A stretch of DNA of 64,000 bases from DATLNF01 sp035536235 (GCA_035536235.1 DATLOQ010000004.1:1-64000); one strand, 5' to 3'. Counted from the first letter of the stretch, positions 1 to 8,852 are shown. The notes: generated from the sequence alone by a model not told the origin. Numbers and translations are program-made.

Positions 1-2
1 TG

Positions 3-164
3 GGTCGCGCGATGCAGGTGCCCCCGGTCAGTTGGCTGGCGGCCGGGGTCTACCGCCTCATCGCGAACAACCGAGGCCGGCTGCCCGGCGGCACGGCCGC
101 GTGCGCGCTGCCGCAGGCCCAACGTGACGCCCTGCAGGCGAAAGGCGAAGGCCCGGCCGCCTGA
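3..164 (+). CDS. C-terminal end of a DCC-family (DUF393) thiol-disulfide oxidoreductase-like protein, 5' truncated
   Basis: The window opens inside this gene. The frame starting at base 3 is open for 53 codons and stops with TGA at 162-164. The tail contains a YRLIANNR segment followed by a Leu-Pro-Gly-Gly turn and a final Cys, which resembles the end of DUF393/DCC proteins. The family's active-site DxxCxxC lies at the N-terminus and is outside the window, so catalytic competence cannot be judged. DUF393 genes often sit near HTTM membrane proteins, and one lies at 2856-3734. The family call rests on a short tail only. Confidence 0.55.
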   Translation, partial: GRAMQVPPVSWLAAGVYRLIANNRGRLPGGTAACALPQAQRDALQAKGEGPAA

Positions 165-249
165 CCGCCGCACTAAGGTGCCGGGCTCACCGCGGTCCCG
201 AGCACCACTGCGCTGGTGATCAGCAGCGTCGTACGGCGGCTGCGCACCA

Positions 250-918
250 TCACTTGCCCACCGCGACGCACGACGGCGTACCGAGGATGTAGCTCTTGCC
301 CTCGGCGGTGTCCACAGTCGCGGTCAGTCCGCCGAGGGGGATCCGCGGGGAGGGGCCGACCGCTTGCGACGGCACCAGGCGCTGGCCGATGAGCACCCGT
401 CCCTCGGCGATCAGGCCGCTGAGCTTGGCTCCCTTCGGGAGCTTCGCGCGCGACGCGAACGCCGCGAGGGGCACGTGGATGCGCAGCTCGCTCTTGTCGA
501 GGTCGACGTTGCCAGTGGCCTCGCCGAGCTTGTAGGACGTGTTGATGCCGTTGGTGGGGTCGACGCCCTGGTAGCCGTAGAGGAACTCGTTGCCGGTCGG
601 GTAGAGGCCGGCCGAGACGTAGAGCGGGTCCGGCGAGCCCTTGACGTTGAACACCATGAAGTATGACTGGCCGAACGGCGCCCGCGGGTTGGGGTTGGCC
701 AGCTTGCTCACCCGGATCACCGCCGTCAGCGTCTTGGCGTCGCTCGCCACGTCGCCGCTGACGAGGTCGACCGACGAGTCGCTCGGGGTGGCTACCAGGG
801 TGTCGTCACCCGCGGCGTCGACGATGATGTTGCAGACCGGCTTGGGAGCAGCGGTCGCCGAGCCGGCGAGAGCCGACAGTGCGACGGCGGTGACGCCGAT
901 GCTGGTGCGCAGCTTCAT
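250..918 (-). CDS. Secreted protein of unknown function with signal peptide
   Basis: 222 residues from the ATG at 918. The frame extends further upstream, but this ATG is preceded by AAGGAC and opens a textbook Sec signal peptide: Lys/Arg start, hydrophobic core at about residues 6-20, and an AlaThrAla-Ala type cleavage site near residue 23. The mature part is rich in Val, Gly and Asp, contains two cysteines (one near its start, one near its end) and has alternating strand-like segments, suggesting a small exported beta protein. No enzymatic motif is recognisable. It is divergent from the acyl-CoA dehydrogenase at 1060. Confidence 0.75.
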   Translation of the reverse strand: MKLRTSIGVTAVALSALAGSATAAPKPVCNIIVDAAGDDTLVATPSDSSVDLVSGDVASDAKTLTAVIRVSKLANPNPRAPFGQSYFMVFNVKGSPDPLYVSAGLYPTGNEFLYGYQGVDPTNGINTSYKLGEATGNVDLDKSELRIHVPLAAFASRAKLPKGAKLSGLIAEGRVLIGQRLVPSQAVGPSPRIPLGGLTATVDTAEGKSYILGTPSCVAVGK

Positions 919-1059
919 GGCGGTGGTCCTTTTCGATGGGGAGCCTGGATCCGTCCCGAGTTCTTCGCGGCGGCCGGGTCGAGGTCCTGCAAACAGCCCG
1001 CTATGTCCGGATTTTCTCGGTTGGCCGAGTCGGGACCCGCTCGGGGATACTCCGCAACC

Positions 1060-2259
1060 ATGGGACGACTGCAGCAGACCGAGGGCCTGACCGACATCCA
1101 GCAGGAGATCCTGCGGACTGTGCGCGGCTTCGTGGACAAGGAGATCCTCCCCTCCGCCACCGAGCTCGAGCACAAGGACGAGTTCCCCGACGCGATCGTC
1201 GAGGGGATGAAGGAGATGGGCCTGTTCGGCCTCATGATCCCCGAGGAGTACGGCGGGCTGGGCGAGTCACTGCTCATTTATGCGCTGGTGGTGGAGGAGA
1301 TTGCCCGCGGCTGGATGAGCGTCTCCGGCGTCATCAACACCCACTTCATGGTCGCCTACATGCTGCGCCAGCACGGCACAGAGGAGCAGAAGCAGCACTT
1401 CCTGCCCCGGATGGCGACCGGTGAGATCCGCGGCGCCTATTCGATGAGCGAGCCCGGCTGCGGCTCTGACGTGGCGGCGATCAAGACCAAGGCCGTCCGC
1501 GACGGCGACGACTACGTCATCGACGGCCAGAAGATGTGGCTGACCAACGGTGCCCGCGCTGCGGTGGTCGCCACCCTGGTCAAGACCGACGAGGGAGCGG
1601 AGTCCGTCCACAAGAACATGACGACCTTCCTCATCGAGAAGGAGCCTGGCTTCGGTACGACGGGCGGCATCACCATCCCGCCGAAGATCGAGAAGATGGG
1701 CTACAAGGGCGTCGAGACCACGGAGATGGTCCTCGAGGGTCACCGGGTGCCGGCGTCGGCCGTGCTCGGCGGCACCGGCGGTCTGGGCCGTGGGTTCTAC
1801 CAGATGATGGACAGCATCGAGGTCGGCCGGGTCAACGTCGCCGCCCGCGGCTGTGGCGTTGCGCTGCGGGCGTTCGAGCTGGCCATCGCCTACGCCCAGC
1901 AGCGCGAGACTTTCGGCAAGCCGATCGGCCAGCACCAGGCGGTCCAGTTCAAGCTGGCCGAGATGGCCACCAAGGTCGAGGCCGCCCATCAGATGATGGT
2001 GATGGCCGCGCGCAAGAAGGACTCGGGCGAGCGCAACGACATCGAGTCCGGCATGGCCAAGCTGCTGGCCTCCGAGTACTGCGCCGAGGTCGTCACCGAC
2101 TCGTTCCGGATCCACGGCGGCTACGGCTACAGCAAGGAGTACGAGATCGAGCGCCTCTACCGCGAGGCGCCGATGCTGCTGATCGGCGAGGGCACCGCCG
2201 AGATCCAGAAGATGATCATCGGCAAGGGTCTGCTCGCCGAGTACGCCCTGCGCACCTGA
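1060..2259 (+). CDS. Acyl-CoA dehydrogenase (FadE19-like)
   Basis: 399 residues. It is a flavoprotein that oxidises acyl-CoA to enoyl-CoA and passes electrons to ETF. The FAD/substrate signature MSEPGCGSD lies at about 129-137. The C-terminal GEGTAEIQ places the catalytic base Glu at about 377, the usual position for short- and medium-chain enzymes. The ATG at 1060 gives the normal family length; an upstream in-frame ATG at 1003 would add 19 atypical residues. A SUFU-domain gene follows after 17 nt. A MaoC hydratase at 4230 is in the same neighbourhood. In mycobacteria, fadE19 sits beside a MaoC gene in a branched acyl-CoA/leucine degradation cluster, so a similar substrate is likely but not shown. 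Confidence 0.92.
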   Translation: MGRLQQTEGLTDIQQEILRTVRGFVDKEILPSATELEHKDEFPDAIVEGMKEMGLFGLMIPEEYGGLGESLLIYALVVEEIARGWMSVSGVINTHFMVAYMLRQHGTEEQKQHFLPRMATGEIRGAYSMSEPGCGSDVAAIKTKAVRDGDDYVIDGQKMWLTNGARAAVVATLVKTDEGAESVHKNMTTFLIEKEPGFGTTGGITIPPKIEKMGYKGVETTEMVLEGHRVPASAVLGGTGGLGRGFYQMMDSIEVGRVNVAARGCGVALRAFELAIAYAQQRETFGKPIGQHQAVQFKLAEMATKVEAAHQMMVMAARKKDSGERNDIESGMAKLLASEYCAEVVTDSFRIHGGYGYSKEYEIERLYREAPMLLIGEGTAEIQKMIIGKGLLAEYALRT

Positions 2260-2276
2260 GCGCCGTACTTTCCGCC

Positions 2277-2831
2277 GTGGAGGCGCACCTCGTCGCGACG
2301 CTGGGGGAGTGCTCCGGCCGGGCCGGGGTGACGTTCCTCGGGATGGAGCCCATCGAGGTCCTCCGGTTCGGACCGGATTACGTGGGCCTGACCCGATACG
2401 TCACCCTCGGCATGTCACGCCAGCCGCTGCCCGACCCCACGTCACCGGTGCTCGAGACGGTGACCGGCCCGCGCGCCGAGCTGCTGCTGAGCTTGCACGG
2501 CACCCACGACTCGGTGCTCCGGCCGCTCGCGGTGCTTGCCGCGACGCCGGCGGTGGACGGCACGAGGCCGAGCCCCGGGTCGTCGTACGACGTCGGCACG
2601 CCCCTGTGCGACGGCGCGTCGGTCAGCGCGGTGCTGGTCGGCGAGCCGGGCGGGCTGGTCGCCGACCTCGATGTCGACGTCGGCACGGTGGCGGTCTTCC
2701 CGCTGCTGCCGATGACGGCAGAGGAAGCGGCGTGGAAGCGCGCGCACTCGGCCGCCGACCTGGAGGAGCGCTGGCTGGCCGCGGGCACCGACCTGCGCGA
2801 CCCCGCCCGCACTTCGGTCGCCCTGGACTGA
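2277..2831 (+). CDS. Suppressor-of-fused (SUFU) domain protein
   Basis: 184 residues from the GTG at 2277, chosen because it places the family-typical VEAHL start at residue 1. The protein has the layout of bacterial SUFU-domain proteins: an LGM-S-R-Q-P turn near residue 46, a PRAELLLSL strand, and a C-terminal FPLLPMT-EAAWKR stretch. Bacterial SUFU proteins have no firmly established reaction; some occur as immunity proteins in polymorphic toxin loci. Here it directly follows an acyl-CoA dehydrogenase and no toxin gene is adjacent, so an immunity role is not suggested. It is soluble, with no signal peptide. Confidence 0.72.
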   Translation: MEAHLVATLGECSGRAGVTFLGMEPIEVLRFGPDYVGLTRYVTLGMSRQPLPDPTSPVLETVTGPRAELLLSLHGTHDSVLRPLAVLAATPAVDGTRPSPGSSYDVGTPLCDGASVSAVLVGEPGGLVADLDVDVGTVAVFPLLPMTAEEAAWKRAHSAADLEERWLAAGTDLRDPARTSVALD

Positions 2832-2855
2832 GCGGCCCCGACGTTGCGGGGAGAG

Positions 2856-3734
2856 TCACGCCCCGTTCGCGGTGGCCCCGACGGGGCGTAGGTCTCCCCG
2901 GAACCTCAGGAGGGGGGCGGCCAGGCGGGGCACCCGGAGGCGCTCGAGCGGGAGGAAGGCGAGCAGGCACATCACGTGCGGGAGGAAGATGATCGAGATC
3001 GTGGCGAACGTCACCAGGTGGAAGACCACGCAGAAGGCGACGAGGCCGCGCCCGACCCGACCGCGCAGCAGCAGCAGCGGTGACGACAGCTCGAAGACGA
3101 GAATCCCCCACTGGGTCGCCTGCAGCAGCCATGGCGCGTCGAGCAGCGGCCGGCCCAGGAACGTCCCGCGCCGCAGCACCGCGCGGGTCAGCGTCGCGCC
3201 GTTGGCCCAGTCAAGGCCGCCGAACCGGAACTTGGCGAACGCGGCCAGGAAGTAGGTCAGCACCACGGCGACCTGGATGCAGCGCACCGCCCACCCGGCA
3301 GCGTCGTCTCCGTGCCGGTCGCGCCATCGCGCAGCGCCGACGGTGGGCAGCACCGCCAGCGCGAGGAGGAAGGCGTATCGGTCGTGGTCGACCTTGCCGT
3401 AGCTCATGGCCACGACCATCCACTCGAAGTACAGGACGAAGACCGCCGTACCGAGCACTCGCGGCAGCCGTCCGGTCGCAGCGACGACCGAGGCGATGAC
3501 GAGAACGACCTGTAGAACCTGCACGAAGGTCGGCCCCGGCACGGGCAGCGGTAGCAGCCGGCCGACGTACAGCGGCTGATACAGGTCGCCAGGCACGTCG
3601 CCGTGCCGCGCGACCCACGACGTGGTCAGCAGGACGTCGACCGGGACGAAGAGGTACAGCGCAGTGCGCAGCCAGGCGACCCTGGCGCGCGGCACGGGCT
3701 CGAACCACCACTGCACCATCGAGCGCAGAGTCAC
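2856..3734 (-). CDS. HTTM-domain integral membrane protein (vitamin K-dependent gamma-carboxylase-like fold)
   Basis: 292 residues with many hydrophobic segments (about 17-40, 70-90, 96-115, 120-140, 150-170, 195-215, 225-255). It begins with a WWFEPVPRARVAWLR stretch typical of HTTM (horizontally transferred transmembrane) proteins, which are related to vitamin K-dependent gamma-glutamyl carboxylase. The biochemical role of bacterial members is unclear. Its ATG overlaps the stop of the upstream small secreted protein by 4 nt (3731-3734), so the two are translationally coupled and probably work together. Confidence 0.75.
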   Translation of the reverse strand: MTLRSMVQWWFEPVPRARVAWLRTALYLFVPVDVLLTTSWVARHGDVPGDLYQPLYVGRLLPLPVPGPTFVQVLQVVLVIASVVAATGRLPRVLGTAVFVLYFEWMVVAMSYGKVDHDRYAFLLALAVLPTVGAARWRDRHGDDAAGWAVRCIQVAVVLTYFLAAFAKFRFGGLDWANGATLTRAVLRRGTFLGRPLLDAPWLLQATQWGILVFELSSPLLLLRGRVGRGLVAFCVVFHLVTFATISIIFLPHVMCLLAFLPLERLRVPRLAAPLLRFRGDLRPVGATANGA

Positions 3735-4159
3735 GGTCGCCGCCAGATGGCGACCGGCTCTTCGACGTAGCCGACCCGCCGCCCGTCAGAGAGCACCCAC
3801 CTGGCCTTGAGCAGGGTGACTTCCCGAAGGCGCGGCGCGTCTGGCGCAGCGCGTTCCCGCGCCACCACCAGCGAGCCCAGCAGCGACGGGTCGACGGCGA
3901 ATCGGTCCAGCTGGCCCTCGAACTCCGCTCGGCGCAGCCCGAAGCTGCCCATCGGCACGCGCACGTCGCGGCCGTCGACCGTCACAGCGCGGACCAGCGA
4001 GACCTTGACGATGCCGTCGCGAGGCGTCTTGGTGGAGAACATCCGGAACGGCCCGAACGGGAAGTGGTCGTCCTGACCCACTGCCGTCCCGGCGAGGGTG
4101 AGGCCCAGGACAGCTGCAGCGGCAGCCGTGCGCAAGCGCCGGCTGAGCGGGCTCAGCAT
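3731..4159 (-). CDS. Small exported or membrane-anchored protein coupled to the HTTM protein
   Basis: 142 residues from the ATG at 4159. A longer frame exists upstream, but this start gives an Arg-rich N-terminus and a hydrophobic Ala/Leu segment (about 10-30) ending in a likely signal cleavage site. The mature part starts with an HFPFGPFRMFST motif, which I have seen conserved in proteins encoded next to HTTM genes. The remainder is rich in beta strands with no catalytic motif. The stop overlaps the HTTM start by 4 nt. It is divergent from the MaoC gene, with 70 nt between the starts. Function unknown; a partner or substrate of the HTTM protein is plausible. Confidence 0.68.
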   Translation of the reverse strand: MLSPLSRRLRTAAAAAVLGLTLAGTAVGQDDHFPFGPFRMFSTKTPRDGIVKVSLVRAVTVDGRDVRVPMGSFGLRRAEFEGQLDRFAVDPSLLGSLVVARERAAPDAPRLREVTLLKARWVLSDGRRVGYVEEPVAIWRRP

Positions 4160-4229
4160 GAGCCCAGGGTAGCCGGTAGCCTCCACGTCGCTCGACGCTC
4201 CACACCGGTGTACAGAGAGAGAGTCGCTC

Positions 4230-4730
4230 ATGCAGTTCGGTCGTTACTTCGAGGAGTTCGAGGTCGGCGCGACGTACAAGCACTGGCCCGGCAAGACGGT
4301 GACGGAGTACGACGACCACCTCTTCTGCCTGCTCACGATGAACCACCACCCACTGCACCTGGACGCGCACTTCGCGCAGACGTCGACGCAGTTCGGCAAG
4401 AACGTCGTCGTCGGCAACTACATCTACTCGCTCCTGCTCGGCATGTCGGTGCCTGACGTCTCCGGCAAGGCCATCGCCAACCTCGAGGTCGAGTCGCTCA
4501 AGCATGTGGCGCCTACCTTCCACGGCGACACCATCTACGGGCAGACGACCGTGCTCGACAAGACCGAGTCGAAGTCGAAGGCCGACCGAGGGGTGGTCTA
4601 CGTGGAGACGGTGGGCTACAACCAGGACGGCGCGCTGGTCTGCATCTTCCGGCGCAAGGTCATGGTGCCCAAGCGGTCGCACGCCCTCGGCGGGGAGCAG
4701 CCCGGCCGACCCGAGCTCCAGGAGATTTGA
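4230..4730 (+). CDS. MaoC-family hydratase/dehydratase
   Basis: 166 residues, a single hot-dog domain of the MaoC (R-specific enoyl-CoA hydratase) family. The hydratase signature region reads N-H-H-P-L-H-x-D at about 38-45. His43 is retained, but the Asp of the classical GDxNPxH motif is Asn38 here. This matches the subgroup found beside fadE19 in mycobacteria, as I recall it. It probably hydrates a branched or dicarboxylic enoyl-CoA. A GA-rich stretch precedes the ATG. It heads a run of three genes (4230-5272) that ends at a strong hairpin. Confidence 0.82.
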   Translation: MQFGRYFEEFEVGATYKHWPGKTVTEYDDHLFCLLTMNHHPLHLDAHFAQTSTQFGKNVVVGNYIYSLLLGMSVPDVSGKAIANLEVESLKHVAPTFHGDTIYGQTTVLDKTESKSKADRGVVYVETVGYNQDGALVCIFRRKVMVPKRSHALGGEQPGRPELQEI

Positions 4731-4839
4731 GCGGAGCACGGCTGCACCCTGTCGGTGCGTTTGACCACCCTTACCTTCGGGCAACCCCTCATCCGACAGA
4801 CATTCCCGCCGGATGCCGGCGCCAACGAGGAGGCCCACC

Positions 4840-5085
4840 GTGGCACGTCGTATCGTCGAAGAGGACGTCCCCAGCACCACCGTCGTCGGATCTGACGGCT
4901 CCTGGGTCGGTCAGACCATCGTCGCGCTCGTCGTCATCGCCCTGCTCGTCGTCGGCGCCATCTACTTGTTCAACAACGTGGGTGACAACGACAGCGACGG
5001 CGGCGGCGGTGACACCAAGAAGGTCGACGTGAACGTCGACACACCCGGAGACAGCAACGAGCAGCCGGAGCCGGCTTCCAGCTAA
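4840..5085 (+). CDS. Small single-pass membrane protein with acidic Gly/Asp tail
   Basis: 81 residues from the GTG at 4840, selected because GAGGAGG at 4827-4833 lies exactly 6 nt upstream. The in-frame ATG at 4813 lies upstream of this ribosome site and is less likely. A charged N-terminal region of about 27 residues precedes one transmembrane helix (about 28-47). The remaining tail is rich in Asp, Gly and Glu. No enzymatic motif. Such proteins are often envelope-associated in actinobacteria. It is followed 10 nt later by another tiny membrane protein. Function unknown. Confidence 0.7.
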   Translation: MARRIVEEDVPSTTVVGSDGSWVGQTIVALVVIALLVVGAIYLFNNVGDNDSDGGGGDTKKVDVNVDTPGDSNEQPEPASS

Positions 5086-5095
5086 GGGACCCGAC

Positions 5096-5272
5096 ATGAA
5101 TCTCATCGTCTTGCTGGTCATCCTGCTCATCGTGCTCGCGGTCGTCGCCTCCATCGGCGGACCCCGCGTCTACAGCACACGGCGGCGGACCACCGTTATC
5201 GACGACGCCCCGGTGGTGACGACCCGCCGGGTCGAGACCGTAGAGACCGTAGAGGACGACCGCATCGTCTAG
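5096..5272 (+). CDS. 58-residue membrane peptide
   Basis: The ATG at 5096 follows GGGAC and opens a 58-codon frame ending in TAG. Residues 3-20 form an almost purely aliphatic helix. A basic patch with several Arg at about 29-31 follows, then a Val/Thr/Glu/Asp tail. The positive charge after the helix suggests an outside-to-inside single-span protein with a cytoplasmic tail. It lies 10 nt after the previous small membrane protein, so the two are probably co-transcribed. No family recognised. Confidence 0.6.
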   Translation: MNLIVLLVILLIVLAVVASIGGPRVYSTRRRTTVIDDAPVVTTRRVETVETVEDDRIV

Positions 5273-5309
5273 TAAGCAACGTCGAGTCAGCTACAGAGCA
5301 CACCCAGTC

Positions 5310-5345
5310 CACGAGGGTCCGTCGGTTACCCGGCGGACCCTCGTG
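5310..5345 (+). terminator. Strong 16-bp hairpin after the 4230-5272 gene run
   Basis: Bases 5310-5325 pair with 5330-5345: 12 perfect outer pairs (CACGAGGGTCCG with CGGACCCTCGTG), then one G-T pair and three G-C pairs, with a TTAC loop. No T-run follows, which is common for actinobacterial terminators. It lies 38 nt after the last stop and 55 nt before the next gene. Confidence 0.65.
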
Positions 5346-5399
5346 CTGTGCTGTGCGGTTGCTCGCCATTCTTGACGGCGTCGTACGGCGACGAGGACT

Positions 5400-6044
5400 G
5401 TGAGAGCCATGAGTTCCCTGGCCACCTGCCCGCGGTGCGCGGAAGACCTCCGGCCGCCGGGCTTCTGGTCCAGCGCCTGGCAGTGCGACCGGCACGGCGA
5501 CGTGCATCCCTTCCACGTCGCGCCGATCCCGACCTTCGCCGCTCTCGAACGACTCGTCGCCGACTCCCAGGTGCCCGTGTGGCTGCCGCATCCGCTGCCG
5601 ACTGGCTGGACCATCACCGCAGTGGGCGGAGCCGGCGACGCCCGGACCGGCATTCGCGGCACTCTCGTGGGGCTGAGCGGGCCGCACCCGCAGGGCGGGC
5701 CGGCCGATCTGGTGCTGATCTCCGAGGAGCCGGGCATCGGCCTCGGGGCCCGCTTCGCCGGCCTGGTCGGCACCGACCCGGGTGCTGCCCCGGAGGGCCC
5801 GCCGGACGCCAAGGTCGAGGCCGCCGGGCACCCTACGGCGCTGTGGCGCACGGCGACCGGGGACGCCTCGTGCTGCGCGTACGCCGGAGAGGCCAAGGGC
5901 CTGTGGCTCTGGGCCGTCGTCTGGCCCGACGACTGCCTCAACGTCCTCAGCGGGCTGAACCTCCAGGACCTGCGTGACGGTGCGGTGCCAGAGCTCGAGC
6001 TGGTCTTCGGTGCGGCGATGCCCCGGCTGGGTGGCCCCGCGTGA
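5400..6044 (+). CDS. DUF6758-like conserved actinobacterial protein with N-terminal zinc-ribbon half
   Basis: About 214 residues. It opens with a C-x2-C pair followed by WSSAWQC, a layout I associate with DUF6758 proteins, whose sequences usually begin with a short Met-Arg stretch before CPRC. That favours the GTG at 5400, although the ATG at 5409 is equally possible (GAGGA lies 11 nt upstream of it). The body is soluble and Gly/Pro-rich with a cluster of Trp near the C-terminus (WLWAVVWP). Function unknown; a metal-binding phosphotransferase-like regulator has not been shown. It is convergent with tldE. Confidence 0.7.
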   Translation: MRAMSSLATCPRCAEDLRPPGFWSSAWQCDRHGDVHPFHVAPIPTFAALERLVADSQVPVWLPHPLPTGWTITAVGGAGDARTGIRGTLVGLSGPHPQGGPADLVLISEEPGIGLGARFAGLVGTDPGAAPEGPPDAKVEAAGHPTALWRTATGDASCCAYAGEAKGLWLWAVVWPDDCLNVLSGLNLQDLRDGAVPELELVFGAAMPRLGGPA

Positions 6045-6063
6045 GAAGCGCTGGCTGCCGCGG

Positions 6064-7407
6064 CTAGAAGCTGGTCGTCGAGGTGAAGGCGAATCGCGAC
6101 AGGCGTACGGCGGGGGCACGGGACGCGCCGAAGAAGAGCTCCGTCGCCACCTCGGAGTCTCGACCGATGTCCTCCACCGCGCTGAGCGCGCCGAGGATGG
6201 ACTGGGTGAACCGGAGGTTGCGCACGCCGCAGACGACCGCGCCGTCTTCGACGAGGAAGGTGCCGTCACGGGTCATGCCGGTGATCGTCGACTCCACCGC
6301 GTTGACGGAGTTCGTGTAGTGGAAGCGCGTGACCAGCAGGCCCCGCTCGCAGCCGGCCACCAGCTCGTCCAGGGAAGCGGTGCCCGGCTCCATGAGCAGG
6401 TGCAGCGGGATCGCGCCGTCCGGGTTGGGCGCTGGCAGCGCGTGTCCGGTCGGCTCCACGCCCGCGGTGCGAGCCGACGCGAGGTCGTGCACGACGCCGA
6501 CCGCCACGCCGTCACGGATGAGCTCGGTTCGCCGCGTGGGGACCCCCTCGCTGTCGAACGGCGTGCCCGGAAGCAGGGGAGATGTCGCGTCGTCGACGAT
6601 GGTGACGCGCGGGTCGCAGACCTGCTCGCCGATGCGTCCGCTCAGCGGCGAGCGCCCCTCGGCCACCACCTTGGCGCCGAACGCCGTCCAGCCCAAGAAC
6701 TGCACCAGGGTCGACGTCGCCGCGGGCTCGAGGATGACCGCCCAGTCGCCGACTTCGACGTCACGAGGGCCTCGTCCGCGCTCGACCTTCGTTGCCACCC
6801 GGTGGCCCAGCCGGCCCGCGTCGAGGTCGGCGAGCCGCCCGCCGCCATCCTCGGCGTAGCCGCTCGAGTCCGGTCCGCTGGCGAGCAAGGTCAGTGCTGC
6901 GCGAGTCGACCGGTGGTAGGCACGGATCCCCGTCGAGGTGATCACGGCGCGTTCGCCACTGCCGGTCTCGACGGTGCCGGCACCCACCGTGTCGGCGGCC
7001 AGCGGAGCGAGCAGCCGCGCGACGAGGGTCGCGCGCTCGGCGGGTGTCGTCGCGGCGGTTGCCTCGTCGTGCACTCCCGCGCTCGGGTAGGTCGAGGGGC
7101 TCGCCAGGCCGCCGAACTCCGGGTCGGGTGGCAGCAGCCGCGCTATCTCGAGGGCTTCAGCGGCCGCCCGGCGTACGCCGTCGGCTCTGAGGTCGTTGGT
7201 GGCGACTACACCGACGCGCGACCCGTCGACGATGACGCGCACCCGGGCCTCGCCGTCGACGCGGACGGTGTTCTGGTGCACCCGCGACTCCGCGAAGCGG
7301 GTCAGCGCGGCGTCATAACGAGTGATCAGCACTTCTACGCCGTCGGCGCCCGGGAGGTCGAGAGCGGCACTGCCCACGGAGAGCAGCCGGTCTTCTCCCC
7401 ACGTCAT
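6064..7407 (-). CDS. tldE: TldE/PmbA-family protein
   Basis: 447 residues. TldE (PmbA) is the partner of TldD; together they form a heterodimeric metalloprotease that processes modified peptides and degrades unfolded peptides in other bacteria. This member lacks the HExxxH zinc motif carried by TldD, as expected for the non-catalytic subunit. Its start overlaps the tldD stop by one base (TGATG arrangement at 7407), indicating translational coupling and equal synthesis. In actinobacteria the pair is widespread and no dedicated substrate peptide is visible nearby. Confidence 0.9.
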   Translation of the reverse strand: MTWGEDRLLSVGSAALDLPGADGVEVLITRYDAALTRFAESRVHQNTVRVDGEARVRVIVDGSRVGVVATNDLRADGVRRAAAEALEIARLLPPDPEFGGLASPSTYPSAGVHDEATAATTPAERATLVARLLAPLAADTVGAGTVETGSGERAVITSTGIRAYHRSTRAALTLLASGPDSSGYAEDGGGRLADLDAGRLGHRVATKVERGRGPRDVEVGDWAVILEPAATSTLVQFLGWTAFGAKVVAEGRSPLSGRIGEQVCDPRVTIVDDATSPLLPGTPFDSEGVPTRRTELIRDGVAVGVVHDLASARTAGVEPTGHALPAPNPDGAIPLHLLMEPGTASLDELVAGCERGLLVTRFHYTNSVNAVESTITGMTRDGTFLVEDGAVVCGVRNLRFTQSILGALSAVEDIGRDSEVATELFFGASRAPAVRLSRFAFTSTTSF

Positions 7408-8852
7408 CAGCGCATCCCCACTGCGACGTCGCGGAACCGGCCGGTCGCAGCGCCGTGCGCCACTCGGGCGACCTGAGCCGGCTGGCCCTTGCCGCAGTTG
7501 GGCACGCCCCAGACCCGCCAGTCCTCGCGTCCACCGACGGCGTCGCAGGAGCCCCAGAAGTCAGTGGTGCGGGCAGCGTAGGTCGGGTTGCGGTACATCC
7601 GGCCGAGCCGGCCGTGCCGGATCTCATACGCCAGCTCGCAGCCGAACTGGAAGTTCACCCGACGGTCGTCGATGGACCAGGACTTGTTGGTCATCAGCAG
7701 CACCCCGTCATCGGTGTCGGCGATGATCGAGTCGAGGGTGCCCTCACGGGGCTCAAGGCTGACGTTGTTCATCCGGACCAGCGGGATGGTGCCCCACGAG
7801 TCGGCCCGCGCGGTGCCGTTGCTGCGGAGGCCGATGTGGCCTGCCGACTCGCGGTTGGTCAGGAAGCCCTCGAGCACGCCGTCGACCAGGATCGGCGCCG
7901 AGCCGGCCGGCACCCCGTCGTCGTCGTAGCCGAACGTGCCCAGCGCCCCGGGCGTGGTCGCGTCGGCGGTGACCGACACCAGCGGGCTGCCGTAGCGCAG
8001 CCTGCCGCGGTCGGCGACCTCCACGAAGGACGTGCCGGCGTAGGCCCGCTCCATGCCGAGGATGCGGTCGCGCTCGGTCGCGTGGCCGATCGACTCGTGG
8101 ACCTGCAGAGCGAGCTGGCTGGACTCGAGCACCAGCGTCGTCGTGCGCGCCGGCAGATCGGGGGCGGTCAGCAGCGCCACGGCCTCACTGCAGGCGGTCG
8201 CGGCGTGCCCGGGCAGGTCGAGGGCGAGCACGTCCTCCCAGCCGCCGCAGCTGAATTGCCCGCGGAACGAGTTGGGGTAGCTGCGCACCTGCACCTCGCC
8301 CTCACCCACCGCGGTGGCGCGCAACCCACCGCCGAGCTGCAGCACGGTCTGGTCGAACCAGCCGCCTTCGGTCGACCGGAACGACGTCGTACGACGCCAC
8401 GCGTCAGTGAACGCCTCGACGAAGCTGATTCCCGCGACCTCTTTGCCGGCGGCGGCAGTCGCGAGCAGGTGGTCGACCTTGTCAGCCAGCGCGACGTCGA
8501 ACGGGTCGGTGCGATGAGGCGTGGTGTAGGTCCCAGCCGGCGGCGGGGTGTCGTCCAGGCGCACCTGGTCGGTGCCGACAGTCGCGCTGGCCCGAGCGAT
8601 GTCCACGGCACGCTCCACGGTGCGCCGGATCGCGTCGGGATCGTCTTCCGACGTCGCGGCGAACCCCCAGCGCCCACCGACGAGGACACGGATGCCGACG
8701 CCGCGGGAAGCGGATCGCGCCACGCCTTCGACCCGCGCGTCGCGGACGTCGATCGACTCGGTGTGCTCGACCACCGCGCGCACGTCGGCGTACTGCACGG
8801 TGGGCTGCCGCGCGGCCGTCAGTGCAAGATCGGCCAGCTCCTCAAGATCCAT
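7407..8852 (-). CDS. tldD: TldD-family metallopeptidase
   Basis: 481 residues from the ATG at 8852, preceded by AAGGTGG at 5 nt spacing. The zinc site H-E-S-I-G-H lies at about residues 252-257, inside a segment typical of TldD. The C-terminal third contains NKSWSIDDRR and LGRMYRNPTY-type stretches that line the central cavity in TldD structures. It acts with TldE as a cytoplasmic protease for small peptides. The gene is first in the tldD-tldE operon and divergent from the PHP phosphoesterase (50 nt between starts). Confidence 0.93.
   Translation of the reverse strand: MDLEELADLALTAARQPTVQYADVRAVVEHTESIDVRDARVEGVARSASRGVGIRVLVGGRWGFAATSEDDPDAIRRTVERAVDIARASATVGTDQVRLDDTPPPAGTYTTPHRTDPFDVALADKVDHLLATAAAGKEVAGISFVEAFTDAWRRTTSFRSTEGGWFDQTVLQLGGGLRATAVGEGEVQVRSYPNSFRGQFSCGGWEDVLALDLPGHAATACSEAVALLTAPDLPARTTTLVLESSQLALQVHESIGHATERDRILGMERAYAGTSFVEVADRGRLRYGSPLVSVTADATTPGALGTFGYDDDGVPAGSAPILVDGVLEGFLTNRESAGHIGLRSNGTARADSWGTIPLVRMNNVSLEPREGTLDSIIADTDDGVLLMTNKSWSIDDRRVNFQFGCELAYEIRHGRLGRMYRNPTYAARTTDFWGSCDAVGGREDWRVWGVPNCGKGQPAQVARVAHGAATGRFRDVAVGMR

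Noticed and set aside
1003..1059. Upstream ATG extension of the acyl-CoA dehydrogenase
   Set aside because: The 19 extra residues are atypical for the family, and the 1060 ATG gives normal length.
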